NCBI GenBank assembly: GCA_039566865.1
Contig: CM076943.1
Location: 14,308,001-14,372,000, forward strand
Direction of reading: 5' to 3'
From: Aurelia coerulea
Taxonomy: Eukaryota; Cnidaria; Scyphozoa; Semaeostomeae; Ulmaridae
DNA: 64,000 bases
Shown: one piece after another, positions 20,216 through 33,300 of the stretch
How the letters are laid out: every line of letters starts with the position of its first letter
How positions within the stretch are numbered: the first letter of the stretch is position 1
Translations under genes and position numbers: made by a program
The notes under the pieces: model-generated
Databases searched by the model: none
The model's input: only the letters and a program-made list of their open reading frames with translations
Told to the model about the DNA's origin: nothing

Positions 20216-21549
20216 ATTTATTTAGAGTATCTACCTCTATTAATAGTATATTGTCTGTCCATATAAGGTTAATTAGTTTACAAGTATAATTTTGTCCTTA
20301 TAAGGTAAAATTGTTCTTATCGTTTGTTGTTGTTGTTGTAAGCCTCGTTCTCGTTGTTTTCAGTTGAGTCTAGATTTAGAGAGGTTTTTCCTCGAAACGT
20401 CATATTCATAAAAAGGTTTGGGCTCTACTCTTTGTCGGTCAATGACAGCACACAGTCAAGGCTCGGCTCAACTGGTCTGATTTTAAGACATTTCAAACAG
20501 TGGTCTGTTTTTCCTTTCCTATTTTCGTTCTTCCAAATCTTAGCTGAAAGAACATTTTTAACAAGCCTAGATATGAAGAATATATCGAAGCCATTTTAAA
20601 AAACAAAGACGTTTTTCATCGGAAATCATAAATGTTAAAAGAGAACTGTCATGAAATTTAGATTTTTGATTTAGTTTTGATTAGGGATTCTCTTGAAGAA
20701 GTTGGAGGTTGGAACTTGCTTCTATTGATCGTGGCTCGATTGCTTGCTCGAGCTACTCAATAGTCCTTTGTCCGCTATTTGGTAAAAACATTTGGCTAAA
20801 TTCCGCCACACCCATGGAGTGCCACTGAGCTAACACAGTGAGGCTTCAGCGGAGTGTTTGTGACGCTATGACGTAATTAGCGTTGTTCGTATTAGTTTTA
20901 TTCCATTGGAGTCACAGCGAGAGTTTTCTTAAAGATAATTACCTACTGCGCGAATACTCTTTCGCAAAACGCGAAAATCCAATGACATGCCACCAGAAGG
21001 ATCTTCTTGTAGCTATAATGACGGCGGGAACTTTAAAATGCACTTTTCTCTACTGAAGTTTTCAATAGGTATTTCACCAGAGTCCAGAAAGAGGTCAAAC
21101 TCCTCCGGATCCAATTTCGTTAGTTAAACCTCCCTCATTTCATCAAGTCCAAATAACCAGCTTTTCCGAGCGTTGTGCGTTGCTTATAACCAGCGATGTA
21201 CCCAGGAATTCGAAAGGGGGGAGCCGATAATTGGTCTGCCTCAAGTAATTTAGGTAAGACCTAGTGTCCAGTGATAAAGTAAATGATAGGTTTGAAAACG
21301 TCTACGAAAAGGGAGGAAGTGGTTCCCAGGGCTCACCCTTGGGTCGTCCTTGCTTATAACCCTAAGGATGCCCCCTGTAAATCAGTTATTCTACCTGAGG
21401 GGCTACCATGATATGAATCGAAAATTTAAAATCAAATCACATGAAAGATCAAATCTAAAGTCTGTGAATCAGCTGCTGCTGCCAAATTAACCCAAAATTT
21501 TCCAAGGTTTCTTGTAACAGTGACCGAAACTTCCTCAAATATGACATTA
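20216..21549. other. Intergenic stretch, no gene recognised
   Basis: On the minus strand this would be the body of the retroelement ending at 20171, but no reverse transcriptase or GIY-YIG motif is readable. Short frames only. Confidence 0.4.
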
Positions 21550-21790
21550 GAGGAGCTCCGTCTCGAAATTTCAAAACGGTGATTTTGCAGTTTCTTGATG
21601 GGCACCATCACACTGACGTTGACGTTTTTTCCCTTTTACGATTGCTTGGATATAAGTGGATTTTTAACGAGCATCAAACATCAAACGAATATCAAACACC
21701 TTGCAGAAAAGAATGGAGAACAATGGACACATACCCTATGCGGTGTCATCAGATTTGTTTATAGTTTGGCGACGGAGCCCCTGCAAGCAA
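21550..21790. repeat. Dispersed repeat shared with 42968-43263
   Basis: Shared phrases in the same order: GAGGAGCTCCGTC / GAGGCTCCGTC, TCAAAACGGTGATTTT, GATGGGCAYCATCACAC, ACGATTGCTTG, AGTGGATTTTT, ACAATGGACAC, AGATTTGTTTA and AGTTTGGCGACGGAGCCCC. The function and class are unknown. Confidence 0.75.
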
Positions 21791-22851
21791 AACCTCCCTG
21801 GCTCACAACCGTGGAGCATTGACTTTTTTGGACTCTTCCTGTTAAGAAATCTTTGTTCTTTCTTCCGAAGGTACAAGGGCAGAGTCCAAGAGAATGTTCC
21901 TCCTTCCTCGAGGCAAACAATTTTTGGGAATCATCCTTACATTTTGAAAGAATATAGATGTCTTTTGGGACTTCTTCTTTTGTTACGGAAACCTCTCTAA
22001 ACAGTGATCATGTGATAGTAATTCTTCCTTCATTTGAAGTGGTTGCTGTTGTTGGTACCAAACATAGTTCCGAATTAATGAATTGTTTTTCGGAGGAAAT
22101 GCTGCGTAGGAGGAAATCACTCAAAGTGCATAGAGAGCGTGGAACTACGCTCCTCCACAGCTAAATGATGACATTCATCCCCTGCATTCATCCGCGAGAA
22201 TGAGGGTTTTAGACTATCGCACAAGATAACCAAGTAGTAAAATAGACAGCTCGCACTGCAAAACTGCCATTGTCAGATTAGTAGGACGCTGTGCAGGAGC
22301 GTGAATAGGGATTTAGACTACTTTTGGTACTGCTCAGTTTCATGTGCAGGAGGCAGGAGCATTTGACTTTCTCCTTGTAACGGAACCGTCCTTCTTGTAG
22401 CAGGAAAAGACTATTGCGTTAAGTTGATTTCAAAGAATTTATAACCATTATCTCTGCATCTTATGATGAATCGGCTATAAAAATAACTGCAAATTCAATA
22501 AAGAAGCAAAAGATAACGGTAAAATCTTCCTGAGCGTTTGTATCTTACGAGCAGTCATTTGTTACGAAGTTCATAAGTTGCTCTAAATGTGAATCCCTTC
22601 CAGAGCCGGAGCCAGCAGTTGAAAAATCTGGGAGTCTGGGGCATAGCCCTGGGAGGTTTTTGTTACTACGCCCTTCAAACTCCCCAAAAGCGTAGGCAAC
22701 GCACTTTTAGGTATATCATATTGTCATTCTTAGATTATTTGGAAGATCTTTGATTGCTCTTCCTTACCCCTCCTGAGAAGCCAGTTTTAATTGCATTTCG
22801 TGCGAATCTTGATGACCATCTTTTCAAAAAGTGAAGAGGGTGCATGCTTCT
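21791..22851. other. Intergenic stretch, no gene recognised
   Basis: Short frames at 21701-22000 and 21958-22164 lack domain signatures. Nothing else was identified. Confidence 0.4.
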
Positions 22852-23152
22852 CCCGGGGGGGGGGGGGGTACTTGACTTTCAATTGTACGGGGGGGGGGTG
22901 CACTCCAAGGAAAAAAATTCTCCCGGCTTTAGAAATTTTCCCTCGAAATGATAGCCGGCTTCAGAAAAAATCGGCGAAAAGCATATCCCTAAACGTGAAA
23001 CTTCGTCGAAAAACAATGAAATAACGCGTTTGACAACCGGCTTTAGGAAAACTGCCTTCGTTTGATACCCGGCGTTGGAAAAAAGAGGCGAAAACGATAC
23101 CCGGAAAGGAGTGCACATGGCGTCAGCAAACTATACTAAGTACCCCCCCCGG
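22852..23152. mobile_element. G-rich-ended MITE with 8 bp target duplication (hAT-like)
   Basis: Begins with CCC and a long G run followed by TACTTGACTTTC; ends CTAAGTACCCCCCCCGG. ATGCTTCT flanks both sides (22844-22851 and 23153-23160), an exact 8 bp duplication as made by hAT transposases. The interior repeats 'gatagccggctt'/'gatacccgg' phrases. A relative without clear flanks is at 30804-31093. Confidence 0.82.
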
Positions 23153-23550
23153 ATGCTTCTCTATTCTCTCTGTACTCTCATGCTTCCTCGCTGATACCTT
23201 TTTGGTAAATAGTGCTTTATGATTAGCAGTTGTAAAATGTTGCAGTTTCACATTTCAAATGCAAGGCAGATTTAGGTGGAATCTGACCATATGAAAGTGC
23301 TCAAAGGCATTTTTCTTTGATGCCTGTCAAATAATAGTCTATCAGATAGCAGTATTACATGTTGTCCGGCAGTTAGTTACCCAAATATGGTTCTGCATAT
23401 ATGTGTCAAGACTGTGACTGTCCTTGCATGGCTTTTCAACAACGACTGATAAATGCTTCGATTTTCTTTAAGATTTTAGCCTCCGTCCAGTCTCGTGGAC
23501 CAGACTCCAGAAAATATAAATTTCGTAAATTGATATGGTAAACTCCTTCA

Positions 23551-23718
23551 AGGACGTAGGAAGCACGTCAAACTTGGGGGGGGGGGACGACACTTCAAGG
23601 GCACTTTTTCATTAAGCTAAGGGGGCACTTCCTGAAAATAAAAGGGCACTTCTTTGTTTATTGCAAATTCTTGGGAGGGGGGCACGTGCCCCTAGTGCTC
23701 CCCGGTTCCTACGTCCCT
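23551..23718. mobile_element. Short inverted-repeat element rich in 'gggcactt'
   Basis: AGGACGTAGGAAGCACG at 23551 is opposed by CGGTTCCTACGTCC ending near 23717. The interior has G runs and three 'gggcacttt/c' phrases. About 168 bp, non-coding. Confidence 0.65.
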
Positions 23719-24876
23719 CAACTCCTTTGATGTTCGATGGTAAAGCGTTTAACTGGCATGCTAGTCAACCATGTTGTTCTTGTTGTTGTTGTGGATGCTA
23801 TCTTTGTGTGACCAAGGAGGCTGCCCGATAAAAAGTCGACTCTTTGCCAACATTTTTGCCTGAATAATGGCGAATTTTGCCCGAAAAAAGCTGATTTAAA
23901 AAATTTACCCAACGTTTGGGAGCTGCCGTCCTCCCAGCGCCTCTTGTCCCTTTGTTCATATGCTTATGTATTTGACAAAAGAGGAATTTCTGAGCTCAAG
24001 TCTCGTAGATTTACCAATTGAGTCTCTTGTTTCCCTATGTTCTTTCACTTGACCTGACTGAAACTTTCTCCATCACTTCGAAGGAAATACCACACATTTT
24101 GTAAATCGAAAAATAAAAACTGGCCAACAGACGAGGAAGCCAGATAGATTTGATTTTTTGTTGTGGTATTGTCTTTTAGCCTTTCTTAATTAGTGTATAC
24201 GTTTAAGCCAATAAGTCCTGAAGATAAGAATCACTTGATAAAAGCCACAATAAGATTGGATTTTGCAAAATCTGACCATTATCTAACCGTCCTTTTCTAT
24301 CCCAGACTCGCAATATATTCTCTTCTGTATGAGTAATTTTCACACGAGAAGACGAACTGACAAGTCGGTCTGAAATGTGCTCATCGTGGTGGGACTTGCG
24401 TCGGACCTTTGAAAACCTGGCCGTGTGATAAAACACAAAATCTTTAGAAAATCGAATAGAAGAAAAAATACACCGGCGAAATCTGGCGACTTGTAGAGCC
24501 AGGAATGCATTACAGTCACACGGTCACTGGCCACGAAGAAGGTCTCTATAACAAAGAGAATAATCTGTCCCACGCCCTAGACACACCGACACACCCTTGT
24601 TCTGCTCAGGGATGAGGACGTTTCTATCAAAATATGTTTCTGTTGGGAGGAAGGTTGGGAATTTTCTAGACTACAGCGACTAGCACATCAAAAATGTTGT
24701 TTGTCCCGTTTTGGTGCTTTCATGGCAGGCGACTTGTCTGTCCGGACATTTGTTTGTTGTTTCCTAGTACGAAGGAGGTTGTCCAGGTACAAAGCGAGAA
24801 TCCCATAAGAAGGGCCTTTAACGTTCTAAGGGGAACTTTTTCTCTTTAGCTTATTTTGTTTCTGTCAGAAACTCTA
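23719..24876. other. Intergenic stretch, no gene recognised
   Basis: Short frames on both strands (for example 24203-24573, minus) without recognisable domains. No tandem or inverted structure was noticed. Confidence 0.4.
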
Positions 24877-25670
24877 CCGGGTGTCTCAAAAAAAGTACCA
24901 CCTTTTTACCGAACAAAGGAACAAAACTACCTATACAATTTCGGGATTTTTTGAGTTCATAGCTACATCTATCGATCTTCAACCTAAATGCACATACCTT
25001 GGCATTTTAAAATCGTCTATCTAACACCGGAGATATGAGTTTACAAGGTGGAGTGTACCTGAAACCAGAGGTTTTGATAAAGGGCCTAGCAAACTTGGCT
25101 AAATTTGACTTTGACATCACATAGGCATTTTGCAAAAGAATTTTCAGCTTTGAACTTACTTTTGAAAAATAGATATATCTTGAATTGCTTCAATTTTTCT
25201 TGAAATGACTTCTCTTTTGCGGAATCGCTATCGGTCCTTGCATTGCATTGCATTCCAAATGTTTTTGTATCAAAGACAAGGAAAAGGAGCACATGCACAC
25301 TTATTTTGGAGATGTGGCACGACGTCTTCATTTTAAGACATCTTTGTGATATTTTTTTTAAAGGGTCATGCATCTTCTATTCCTTTTCAGGCAAAAAATT
25401 GAAAATTAAAGTTTACAGGTGCGTTGGAAAATGTCCATGACACAAATCATGACTAGGCCCTTTTTCAAAACCTCTGGTTTTCGGTGCACTGTAAATTTTG
25501 ACTTTGCAAACGTGTATCTCAGATGTTAGGCGTACGATTTTTAAATGCAAGGTATGTGCATCTAAGTTGAAGATTGGTCAATTTAGCTGTAAACTAGGAG
25601 AGTAATTATATCTTTTATCGTTTTGTTCCTATTTCCAGTCAAAAGGGGATACTTTTTCTGAGACACCCGG
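24877..25670. mobile_element. TA-flanked CCGGGTGTCTC element with ~200 bp arms
   Basis: CCGGGTGTCTCAAAAAAAGT after TA at 24875-24876; TACTTTTTCTGAGACACCCG to 25670 before TA. Arms match in inverted orientation inward to about 25090 and 25455, including TGCACATACCTTGGCATTT / AAATGCAAGGTATGTGCA and AAACCAGAGGTTTTGATAAA / TTTTCAAAACCTCTGGTTTT. The interior of about 360 bp is non-coding. Confidence 0.85.
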
Positions 25671-26463
25671 TATCTTATAATTCGTTTTCTCTTATTTAGT
25701 TTAGGAGGTCATGAGCATATTTCTACTCTTTCTCGTACTTTATTACTCAGTAGCAACTTCTATTACGTGAATAATTTTCTGACATATGTATAGTTTCATT
25801 GCTCTGAGGTTTTTTGAAGGCACACGAGTTCCCTTTCCAGTCTTTGATATAGAAAATGAAAATTTGCGAAAATCTGAGGAATCGTATGAGGAATGACAGG
25901 AAACTTTCAGTGTCGACATCATGAAGATTCTGAGAAACTTTCAGTACTTGGCCAGATCAAAGAATGTAAAAGAATAACTACTATCCTTATCATCTAATTT
26001 TTATTGTATTGGATCTATTGAAATAACATTTGTCCAGTCATCTTGTACGAAAGGGACGATTATGGGAACAAGGTTGCACTAACTTTTTAATGCTATCCAT
26101 ACCATTTTAAACTAGGGGTGTTTTGATACTAGATTTTAGTTTTTATTTTATTGTACACATGTAAATAGCCTTCTTTCTTTTCGTAAATTTTCATATTACA
26201 TTTAATTTTTAGTTGTATGGCAAAATATTAAATGCATACATACAAAAAGGTTGTCCCAGTGCAGCTCAATTTGTGCCATGGACATTGAAGAAAGTGAATC
26301 AACCATTTTGATGTGTTTCTTCTCGTCTTTCTATCGTACTAGGAACGAGTCGTATATACATAGCTTCATCATATTCGTCCTGCGAGAGTTTGTGCCACCA
26401 TGTAGACTTGCCAAGGGCCACCATCTTTTTCTTCATACATATTTTGCTGATCCTGTTCCATAG
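25671..26463. other. Upstream region of the RhoGEF gene
   Basis: AT-rich sequence just upstream of the candidate leader exon. No TATA box or initiator could be assigned with confidence. Short frames at 26251-26463 are not supported as coding. Confidence 0.35.
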
Positions 26464-26551
26464 TTCCCGGATCCGCAGCTCTTCCATTCCGTGGTTTCGG
26501 AAAAGAACCGATGTTGGAATTGAGGATCCAGGAACTGTGGGAGAGCGACAG
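26464..26551 (+). promoter_or_regulatory. Candidate 5' leader exon with an upstream ORF
   Basis: A strong donor (GCGACAG|GTAAGG, 26552) closes a stretch that may begin after TTCCATAG (26463) or at a transcription start. Splicing to 26787 would leave an in-frame TGA before the main ATG, which supports initiation at 26795. In another frame ATG at 26511 opens a short upstream ORF. After splicing it would read through the main start region and stop at 26800-26802, overlapping the main ATG. Confidence 0.35.
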
Positions 26552-26786
26552 GTAAGGCAGACCTGGATTTCACATAAACTAAAGTACTTCAGTGAAAGAA
26601 ATGAAATATTTCGTTTGGACGGGCTTATTGACATGAAAAGGCATTTTATATCCTATTATATCCCATGAAAACAGACACCATTCTCAAATGTTCTCATCGT
26701 GAATCTGCCCTGCATGGCCCGTGGCCATAGTTTTTCCACCAAATTCAAAAAGCTGTCACTGAATGCCTCTCTTTTCTTTCTTTCAG

Positions 26787-29700
26787 GAGTACCAATGTCT
26801 GACTCCGAGGAGCTGAGTGAATTTGAACCATACGAGTGTTTGGACGATCTTGCGGCAGATCTCGAAAGGTATACGAGGGCGCAAAAGAATGACGACCGAC
26901 GACCAGTCATCCAGAGGTGCCATTCTGACTTTGAACGAGAGGGGCGCGGAAACAGATTTGGGTCATTTGGGTCAAGTGACGAAAAAGATCTGCGTGGAAA
27001 AATTGCTATTCAAATTAGACCAAAGCACTCGAGAGAGGGAGCGATTCCTGTCTGCAAACCTGAAATGAAAAAGATACCCTTTCAAGTCCCAACTATTGAA
27101 GAGAGACTATCGAAATTCTCCACAGGCCGGTCAGTTGGGGCGCCATTGTCCGGAAAACCGCAACATGTAGTAAACTCGCCACCTTTGGCCCATAGGTCAC
27201 CCCCCAGAGTAGAGGGAGACATAGAGATAGTGGAATTAAATAGGAAACAAAGGTTCAGGCTGGCTTCGGATACTTTCAAAACCAAACGAGAAACAGAGGA
27301 AGTCGCAAATAGTTCCGAGAGAAAACTGAGTTTAATTTCAGACAATTTAGGATTACAAGTAGTTGGTCAGAGTCGATCGGTTGCATACAAACACCGCGAG
27401 TCAAGCCTCAGTGACCACAATAGGGACGACAGTGGAGACGCGAGGAAGGAAAATGTAAAGTCGATATCTCGCAGACCAAAAATGCAATCTTCAGATGGAG
27501 GAGAGTTCCAAGTTCGTCGCAAGTCGAGCTTAGGAAGAAAAAATGCATCACCTGCTGTTGACAGTCAGCAGAAACACAGCAGGTTTGGGGTGACAGAGAG
27601 AGAGGAGGGAGGGAAACAAACACAAAGTTGGACTGAGCAGCGCGATGATCCCGAAAAGATCAACGAACAGATTAGAGATCGATCCAAACCTTTGTCTCAT
27701 TATGGATATAAAAAACCTGATTTGAGATTATCAAGCTCGACAAAAGTTGCAGCTATCATCAATCAAAGCCAGGCAGCCAGCCAGGCCCAAGCATCTAGCA
27801 CAACGAAACAACAGTTGACCAGTGCGAATACTCAACTGCCGCCAAGGGAGAAATCCCGTTCTGTCTTGGGAGCCTCTCATTTCACACCACAACATCAAAG
27901 ATCACAAAGTTTAGGTGATCCTCGAAATACTGGCATTAGGCCCACTTCAAGCTCGTTATTTACGCATAGAGATAGTGGCAAAAGCACAACGGATGCAGCG
28001 GGGAAAAACCCAGGAAAAGATTTAGTAAACCAGTCACTGAGCAGTAGCGTTGGAGTTTATTCATCATCATCCCATAAAGAATTAAAACAACAACGAGCAC
28101 AGACCATAATTGGACAGACCTTCGATGAAATACGTAATAACAAAAGTAACTCACATTCGGGATACTTGTCAAGGAAAAGCACAGGCAGCTCAGTTAGAGA
28201 TGGAGCAAACAGTGAAATCGCTAAAATATCTGAGCAGTTAAACACCGATCGGAGTACACATAATCTGCAGAAAGTTATCAAGCCGGGGGTTAATTATACT
28301 TCATCGCAAGTTCATGGAAATATTTCGTCAATTGCCTCTCAAAATACTGCACAAAGTTTAGTGAAGTCGTTAAGTTTGTCGTCAAAGTTGAGGAAAAGTA
28401 ATTCGGGGTTTGTAGAGTCGCAGAAATCACGGCCTAATGATGTTTCAGAGCGGGGGAAATTTGTAGAGAAAAACAACAATACTGTCTGGATCACTGATTC
28501 GGGTGACTCGGGAAGTAGCGAAGAGGACAGAACAATTGAAACTGATAGTAGCACGACTTGCAGTTTAATTGATGAAAGAAGGAGAAGGAGGCTGGTTAAA
28601 AGAACGAAGAAACGCAGCCAGAGTAATAGGAAATCACAGATTAGTCAAATACTAAGCCGTGAAGTTTCAGCCATTGAAAGTCAGACGTCAGATGATGCGG
28701 CTAGCAGGGCGTCTGTTGATGACAGTTTAACTGATGTTCTCTCACCAGAGGAAAGCCAAGGCAAAATAAGCAGCAGCGAGAGTTACAAGAGAGCCAGACA
28801 AATATTCGAGACAAACAAACTAGAGCCACAGCGTGCTGCCTCAAACAGTGGGTACACAGCAAGGAAAACTGAATTGGTTGAGCCAAATGAAATTGTTCCA
28901 AAATACGCAAGCATAGATGAGCAAAACCCTCCGTTTGCACCAGAAGAAGATAACGCCGCTATGTCAACAGTTCACAGTAGCCTCACTTCCTTCTCAAATG
29001 TGAGTAGGGAATCGAGAAATGGGAGAGACCCTTTCAAGAACCCCAGGAAACACAGCCAAGGTACATTTAGTGCGGTGGCAAAAGTGTCAAAAATCACCAT
29101 ACCATCTTTACAGCTAAAAAGTTTCCCAGCCCCAAATAGAAATAGACACACTAGTGACACAGAATCTTACATGGGACATTCTAAAATGGTAGCAGACCCC
29201 TTTGGTCTTGGTCGCAGAAGTTTCAGAGACAATAATTTAGGGTTTTCTGACGGGGAACACGAGCTCACTGCCAGGTTAGAAAAGTCTGAGGAGTATTATG
29301 AGGAACAAGCAGTTGATGATCAAGCAATGTACGACAGACGCTGTTACACATTACCTAGAAATATTGGCAGAAAAAAGATGAAAGAAAATCCTTTTCAGCT
29401 AACACTGCCTACAAAAAAGTCAAGAGAATTATTATCAGACTCACAGTTTAATAGCCAGAGTAGCCTTGAGGATTTAATCATGAGCCCAACACCCTTTTCT
29501 CCAAAAGACTTGTCACCCAACAAAATCCAAAGTAGGTCTGCCGGGAACATTGGTGTAGATCAGAGCATGTTACAAAGTGATAGCAGCCCATTACAGCTAA
29601 GCAGAAAGTTCGAAAGTAGTTTTGGCAGCCCAACAAATGTAGTTGAGAGCCCTGTGTTCTTAGAGAAGGAGAATGTTGCATGCGCCAATGATAAACCAGT

Positions 29701-30329
29701 TTTTAGCCCCATTGAAAAGAGTAAAGAGGGTGGTAAAACAACCCCTTCATCAGCAAAGCTTTCAAGCCCATTTTTCCCTTTACTCATAGCACCCCCAGAT
29801 AATTTTAAGGACTCACCAGATGAAAAAGTACCAGAGGAAGAGCTAGTCATAGAAAAGGAAGTTAGTACAGTGGAAAGCTCAAATTTTCCTGTTACTAGAC
29901 CATCATCTGCTCCTTTAGTGAAAAGCGGCATTCCTAATGAAACCAGTAGCCCATCAATTGAGAGAAGGAGAGGCATGCATGTTTCGATACCAGAAACCAA
30001 AGATTTAGAGAAATCCCACGAAAGAGATGGAAGTCCAAGAAGAAGGCCATCATATTTGCAAGCACAGTTTTCAGAATCTATGTTTTGGACCGCAGCACCA
30101 AGTGATAAACAGAACGTCCTTTCAGCCCAAAGCAGATCAGAGGAGAACATGCCAATGACAGAAGTCAGAGAGTCACATTCTGAAGATGTTGCACCTGAAG
30201 TGAAGGAAACAGGAGAGCAGAAAAAGAAGAGAGGAAGGCCTCGGATTCCAGCAACATTGGGACCCTTGAAGTCAGTATTTGATGATGTTGAGCCAGCTAT
30301 CAGTCCTGATAAAGAAGCATCTTCACCAG
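26787..30329 (+). CDS. ARHGEF17: ARHGEF17 first coding exon (3.5 kb, disordered N-terminal region)
   Basis: Acceptor TTTCTTTCAG ends at 26786. The start codon ATG at 26795 gives MSDSEELSEFEPYECLDDLA, an acidic N-terminus. The open frame also extends upstream to 26699, but across the acceptor. Coding runs 1,178 codons plus one base to the donor GTATGT at 30330. Visible features: a basic cluster ERRRRRLVKRTKKR near residues 594-607; SYKRARQIFETNK at 663, recalling YVQEARQVFEK of vertebrate ARHGEF17; FSPKDLSPNK and similar SP sites; KKKRGRPR at 1143-1150, an AT-hook-like core. No folded domain is recognisable. Large antisense frames (for example 29560-30150) are shadows. Confidence 0.93.
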
Positions 30330-33300
30330 GTATGTTTCAATTTTTTGTATATTGGCTGCTCTTTGTTTGATTATTTTTGGACACAATATTGGGGTGCATT
30401 GTCATTGTCTCAAGGCAATAGGAGAACTATGATGTGATGGCGCAGACACTGGGGGGGGATATGATCACCCTTCAATGTTGAGGAAAACAAAGACCTTTTG
30501 TCTGAAAGTAATTGGTGTAAACAATTCATTTCAAGAAACAATTAGGTTCGCCCCCAATATTTAATGATTTGTCCGCCACTGTACAAGCAGGTGTCTAGAA
30601 ATGGTATTGGAATATTACCAGGAACTCTTTGCTGAAGATGGGGTGAAATGCAGACTGCAGGCTGCAGAAAAAATTTCATAATTGTTTGACCATGAAATTG
30701 GTGAATTTCATAATGGCACTTGGCACCAAGAATTGTTTTCTTGTTACCTTCGGCAACTGAATCATTTACTCTGCATTCTGAGGGTGAAACTATTGTTCAA
30801 GTTCTGGGGTGGAGGGGAGGGGTACTTAGTATATTTGTCCGATGGGGATGTGCCGTTCTTCAGGGTATCGTTTTCACATATTTCTTTTAGACCGAGGTAT
30901 CAAAAGAAAAGGGAGAATTTTGTATGATTGGGTTGTTATTTAGTCCAATTTTTGTGTTTTTGAGTATGTTTTTGACTAACTTTTTCTGGAATCAGGTATC
31001 GTTTGGAGGGAAAAATTCTGGGGCTGGGTAAAAAATATTTTGTCCTGGGCACACCCCCATACAAATTTAGGTCAAGTACCCCCCCCCCCCTGGTTTTAAG
31101 TCATAACGCATGGTTTCCTCTTTTGAATAGTTGCATCCTTTTGGGGCAGCTCGTTCCTTAAGTATCCACCATTGTCACTCCGGATGCACAGAAGGGGGAT
31201 TGGGATTGACAGATTTATCTTTCACTGAAAGTGTGCACAAATTCTCCAGCCAATAATTTCCAAAAATTTTTATCTTTGGCCATTGTGAAAAGTCTGTGGA
31301 AAATTCTTTTCAGATGCAAATATTTTCCCCCCTTAAGATAAGAAATTTATTACTAATTCAGTACCTTCTTCTCCATTTTTCATACATGTTTCCAAATGAG
31401 CAGTGCACAACAGTGAAAGAGTCCCATGCCTTTTGAGCTCCAAAATGGAAAATTTGAGAGGTTGATGTAAAATGTTGCTTCATGTGTTGGGGATCTGCCA
31501 TGCATGTCTTTTATGCTATACTCACATTTTTTAGACTTACACAAGTCTAATTTTTTAGTCATTCTATATTTTTTCTTATGGAAAACTGAAAAATCTGTTT
31601 GACCAACCTTTAGTTAAACTCAGTTCTTTGCATTATACTACGAACTGCAAGGATGAATGAAGACTTTGATAACGCCACTCTTCATTTTCAGACAAAATTG
31701 TCTAAAATGGAGTACAGACAGAGAATGTTGAGCTCTTTTAAGATCTCACACAAGTTTTAAGCTGAGACATTAGAGCCAAATACAGTAGGGTGCAAGGGGC
31801 ATTTGTGCCACACCAAAATTTTGAAAGTGGCAAAATTAAATTTCCCCTTCCTTTGCCATATTTTCCTTTTCAAATTTATTGTATCATTCTCCTGAATGTT
31901 TTTCCTTTAGTAGGAGTATGGTTGTTCCACTCCAAGTACATACTGTTTCCATGCACTCTGGCTAGAAGGGTGTGATGTTACTTGCCTGAGCCATTGATTT
32001 CCTTTCCAAACTTTCCTGTTTCCAAAGAGTGCATTTCCTCCTTTTGTACTAAATTTTAACTATGTGTGAAAACTTAATTTGTAAAGGTGATAGAAAGGCC
32101 CTGTTTTAGGCCTTTGTTTATAGGGATAGGGTATCAATATTTCATGAACTGCCTTGCCTCCTGCTGTGGTCTAGCTGTCAAGCCCTTTGAATTAGAGTCT
32201 CCAGCAAACTGTGCTGGCCATCTCTATGGCCTTTGTACAATTTTCAGTTGTGTAAGGTGTTTGAATAGTTGAAAGAATTGAAGTATTTCTTATGCCCCCT
32301 TATGACAGCTGCAATGGAAGGGTGAAGATAGAAAAAATGACTTTGCAGTCCTTGCATGAAGTGTTTTTCAGCTGTAAAGCAATGTGTGAGATGTGCTTGA
32401 TCTTTTAGATGTGTTGTTCAAGTAAGAGTGGGGAGAAAGTAAAATTTGGATCATGGGTTGTAAGATACTCCATCAAGACAGCACTTAGTTTGATTACAAA
32501 AGATTGCCTTTTTTGACTTTAACTGTGCTTGAAATGCTGTTTCTATTGTGATTTCTCCGGAATTTCACAAATTGTAAGGTTAATGATGGCAGGTCTCCTT
32601 CTAGCACTTTTTCTTTCCCATTTGTTTCCATCAGAGACCAGAGATGCTTATGTGTGTATTAGTTGGAAAAAACAAGGATCATTTACAGGGTGTCTTAACC
32701 CTATCTGACCTTGGGGGGGGGGGGCGGATTCCACCCCCCCTAGTACAATTTTGTTTACACCGTTTTCCACACATGTAGCAGGCCTCTGATACTTCGTAAG
32801 TTTAACTTTGTATCATAGAGCAATAAAATTGCAACAATTTGGACATTCTATTTTTAGCCTTGTTTCCATGGTTACCAATTTTTGATACTGCACTCTGTGA
32901 AAAACATACTTGGTATCTCTCTTAATCATGTTTAATTAGTCCAATTAAGTCTAAATTAAGAATTTATATATATTTTGATCTATATCTTTCATTTCTTTAT
33001 GAAAAATAAAGTTTCATGACCTTTTAGCAACCTTTCATTTATATGATGTCATATGACATCATAATGATCATCATGCTCTAGCAACAACAACAACATCGCT
33101 AATTGGATTATGATTTCAAATTTTCATTGTTTATATAATGAACTACATTTCTGCCAAGTTTGGCTGCCATATCTCTTATGACAACAGAGATAAACAGGGG
33201 GGGGGGCAAATCCACCCCCCCCCCCAGGCATTGAGTGTTTCAAAACACCCAGGTCAGATAGGGTTAAAAAAATTGTGCCCTGTTTGCATTGTTGCTGTGG

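Noticed and set aside
26299..26634. Minus-strand open frame of 111 codons upstream of the RhoGEF
   Set aside because: No domain, no splice context, and it overlaps the candidate leader exon on the other strand.
26699..26794. Upstream ATG at 26699 in frame with the RhoGEF exon
   Set aside because: A strong acceptor TTTCTTTCAG at 26786 lies between it and the acidic conserved-looking start; using it would need unspliced read-through. ATG 26795 is preferred.
29560..30150. Long minus-strand open frame (196 codons)
   Set aside because: Antisense shadow of the Ser/Pro-rich exon; Leu/Ser-rich translation follows from the codon pattern of the sense strand.
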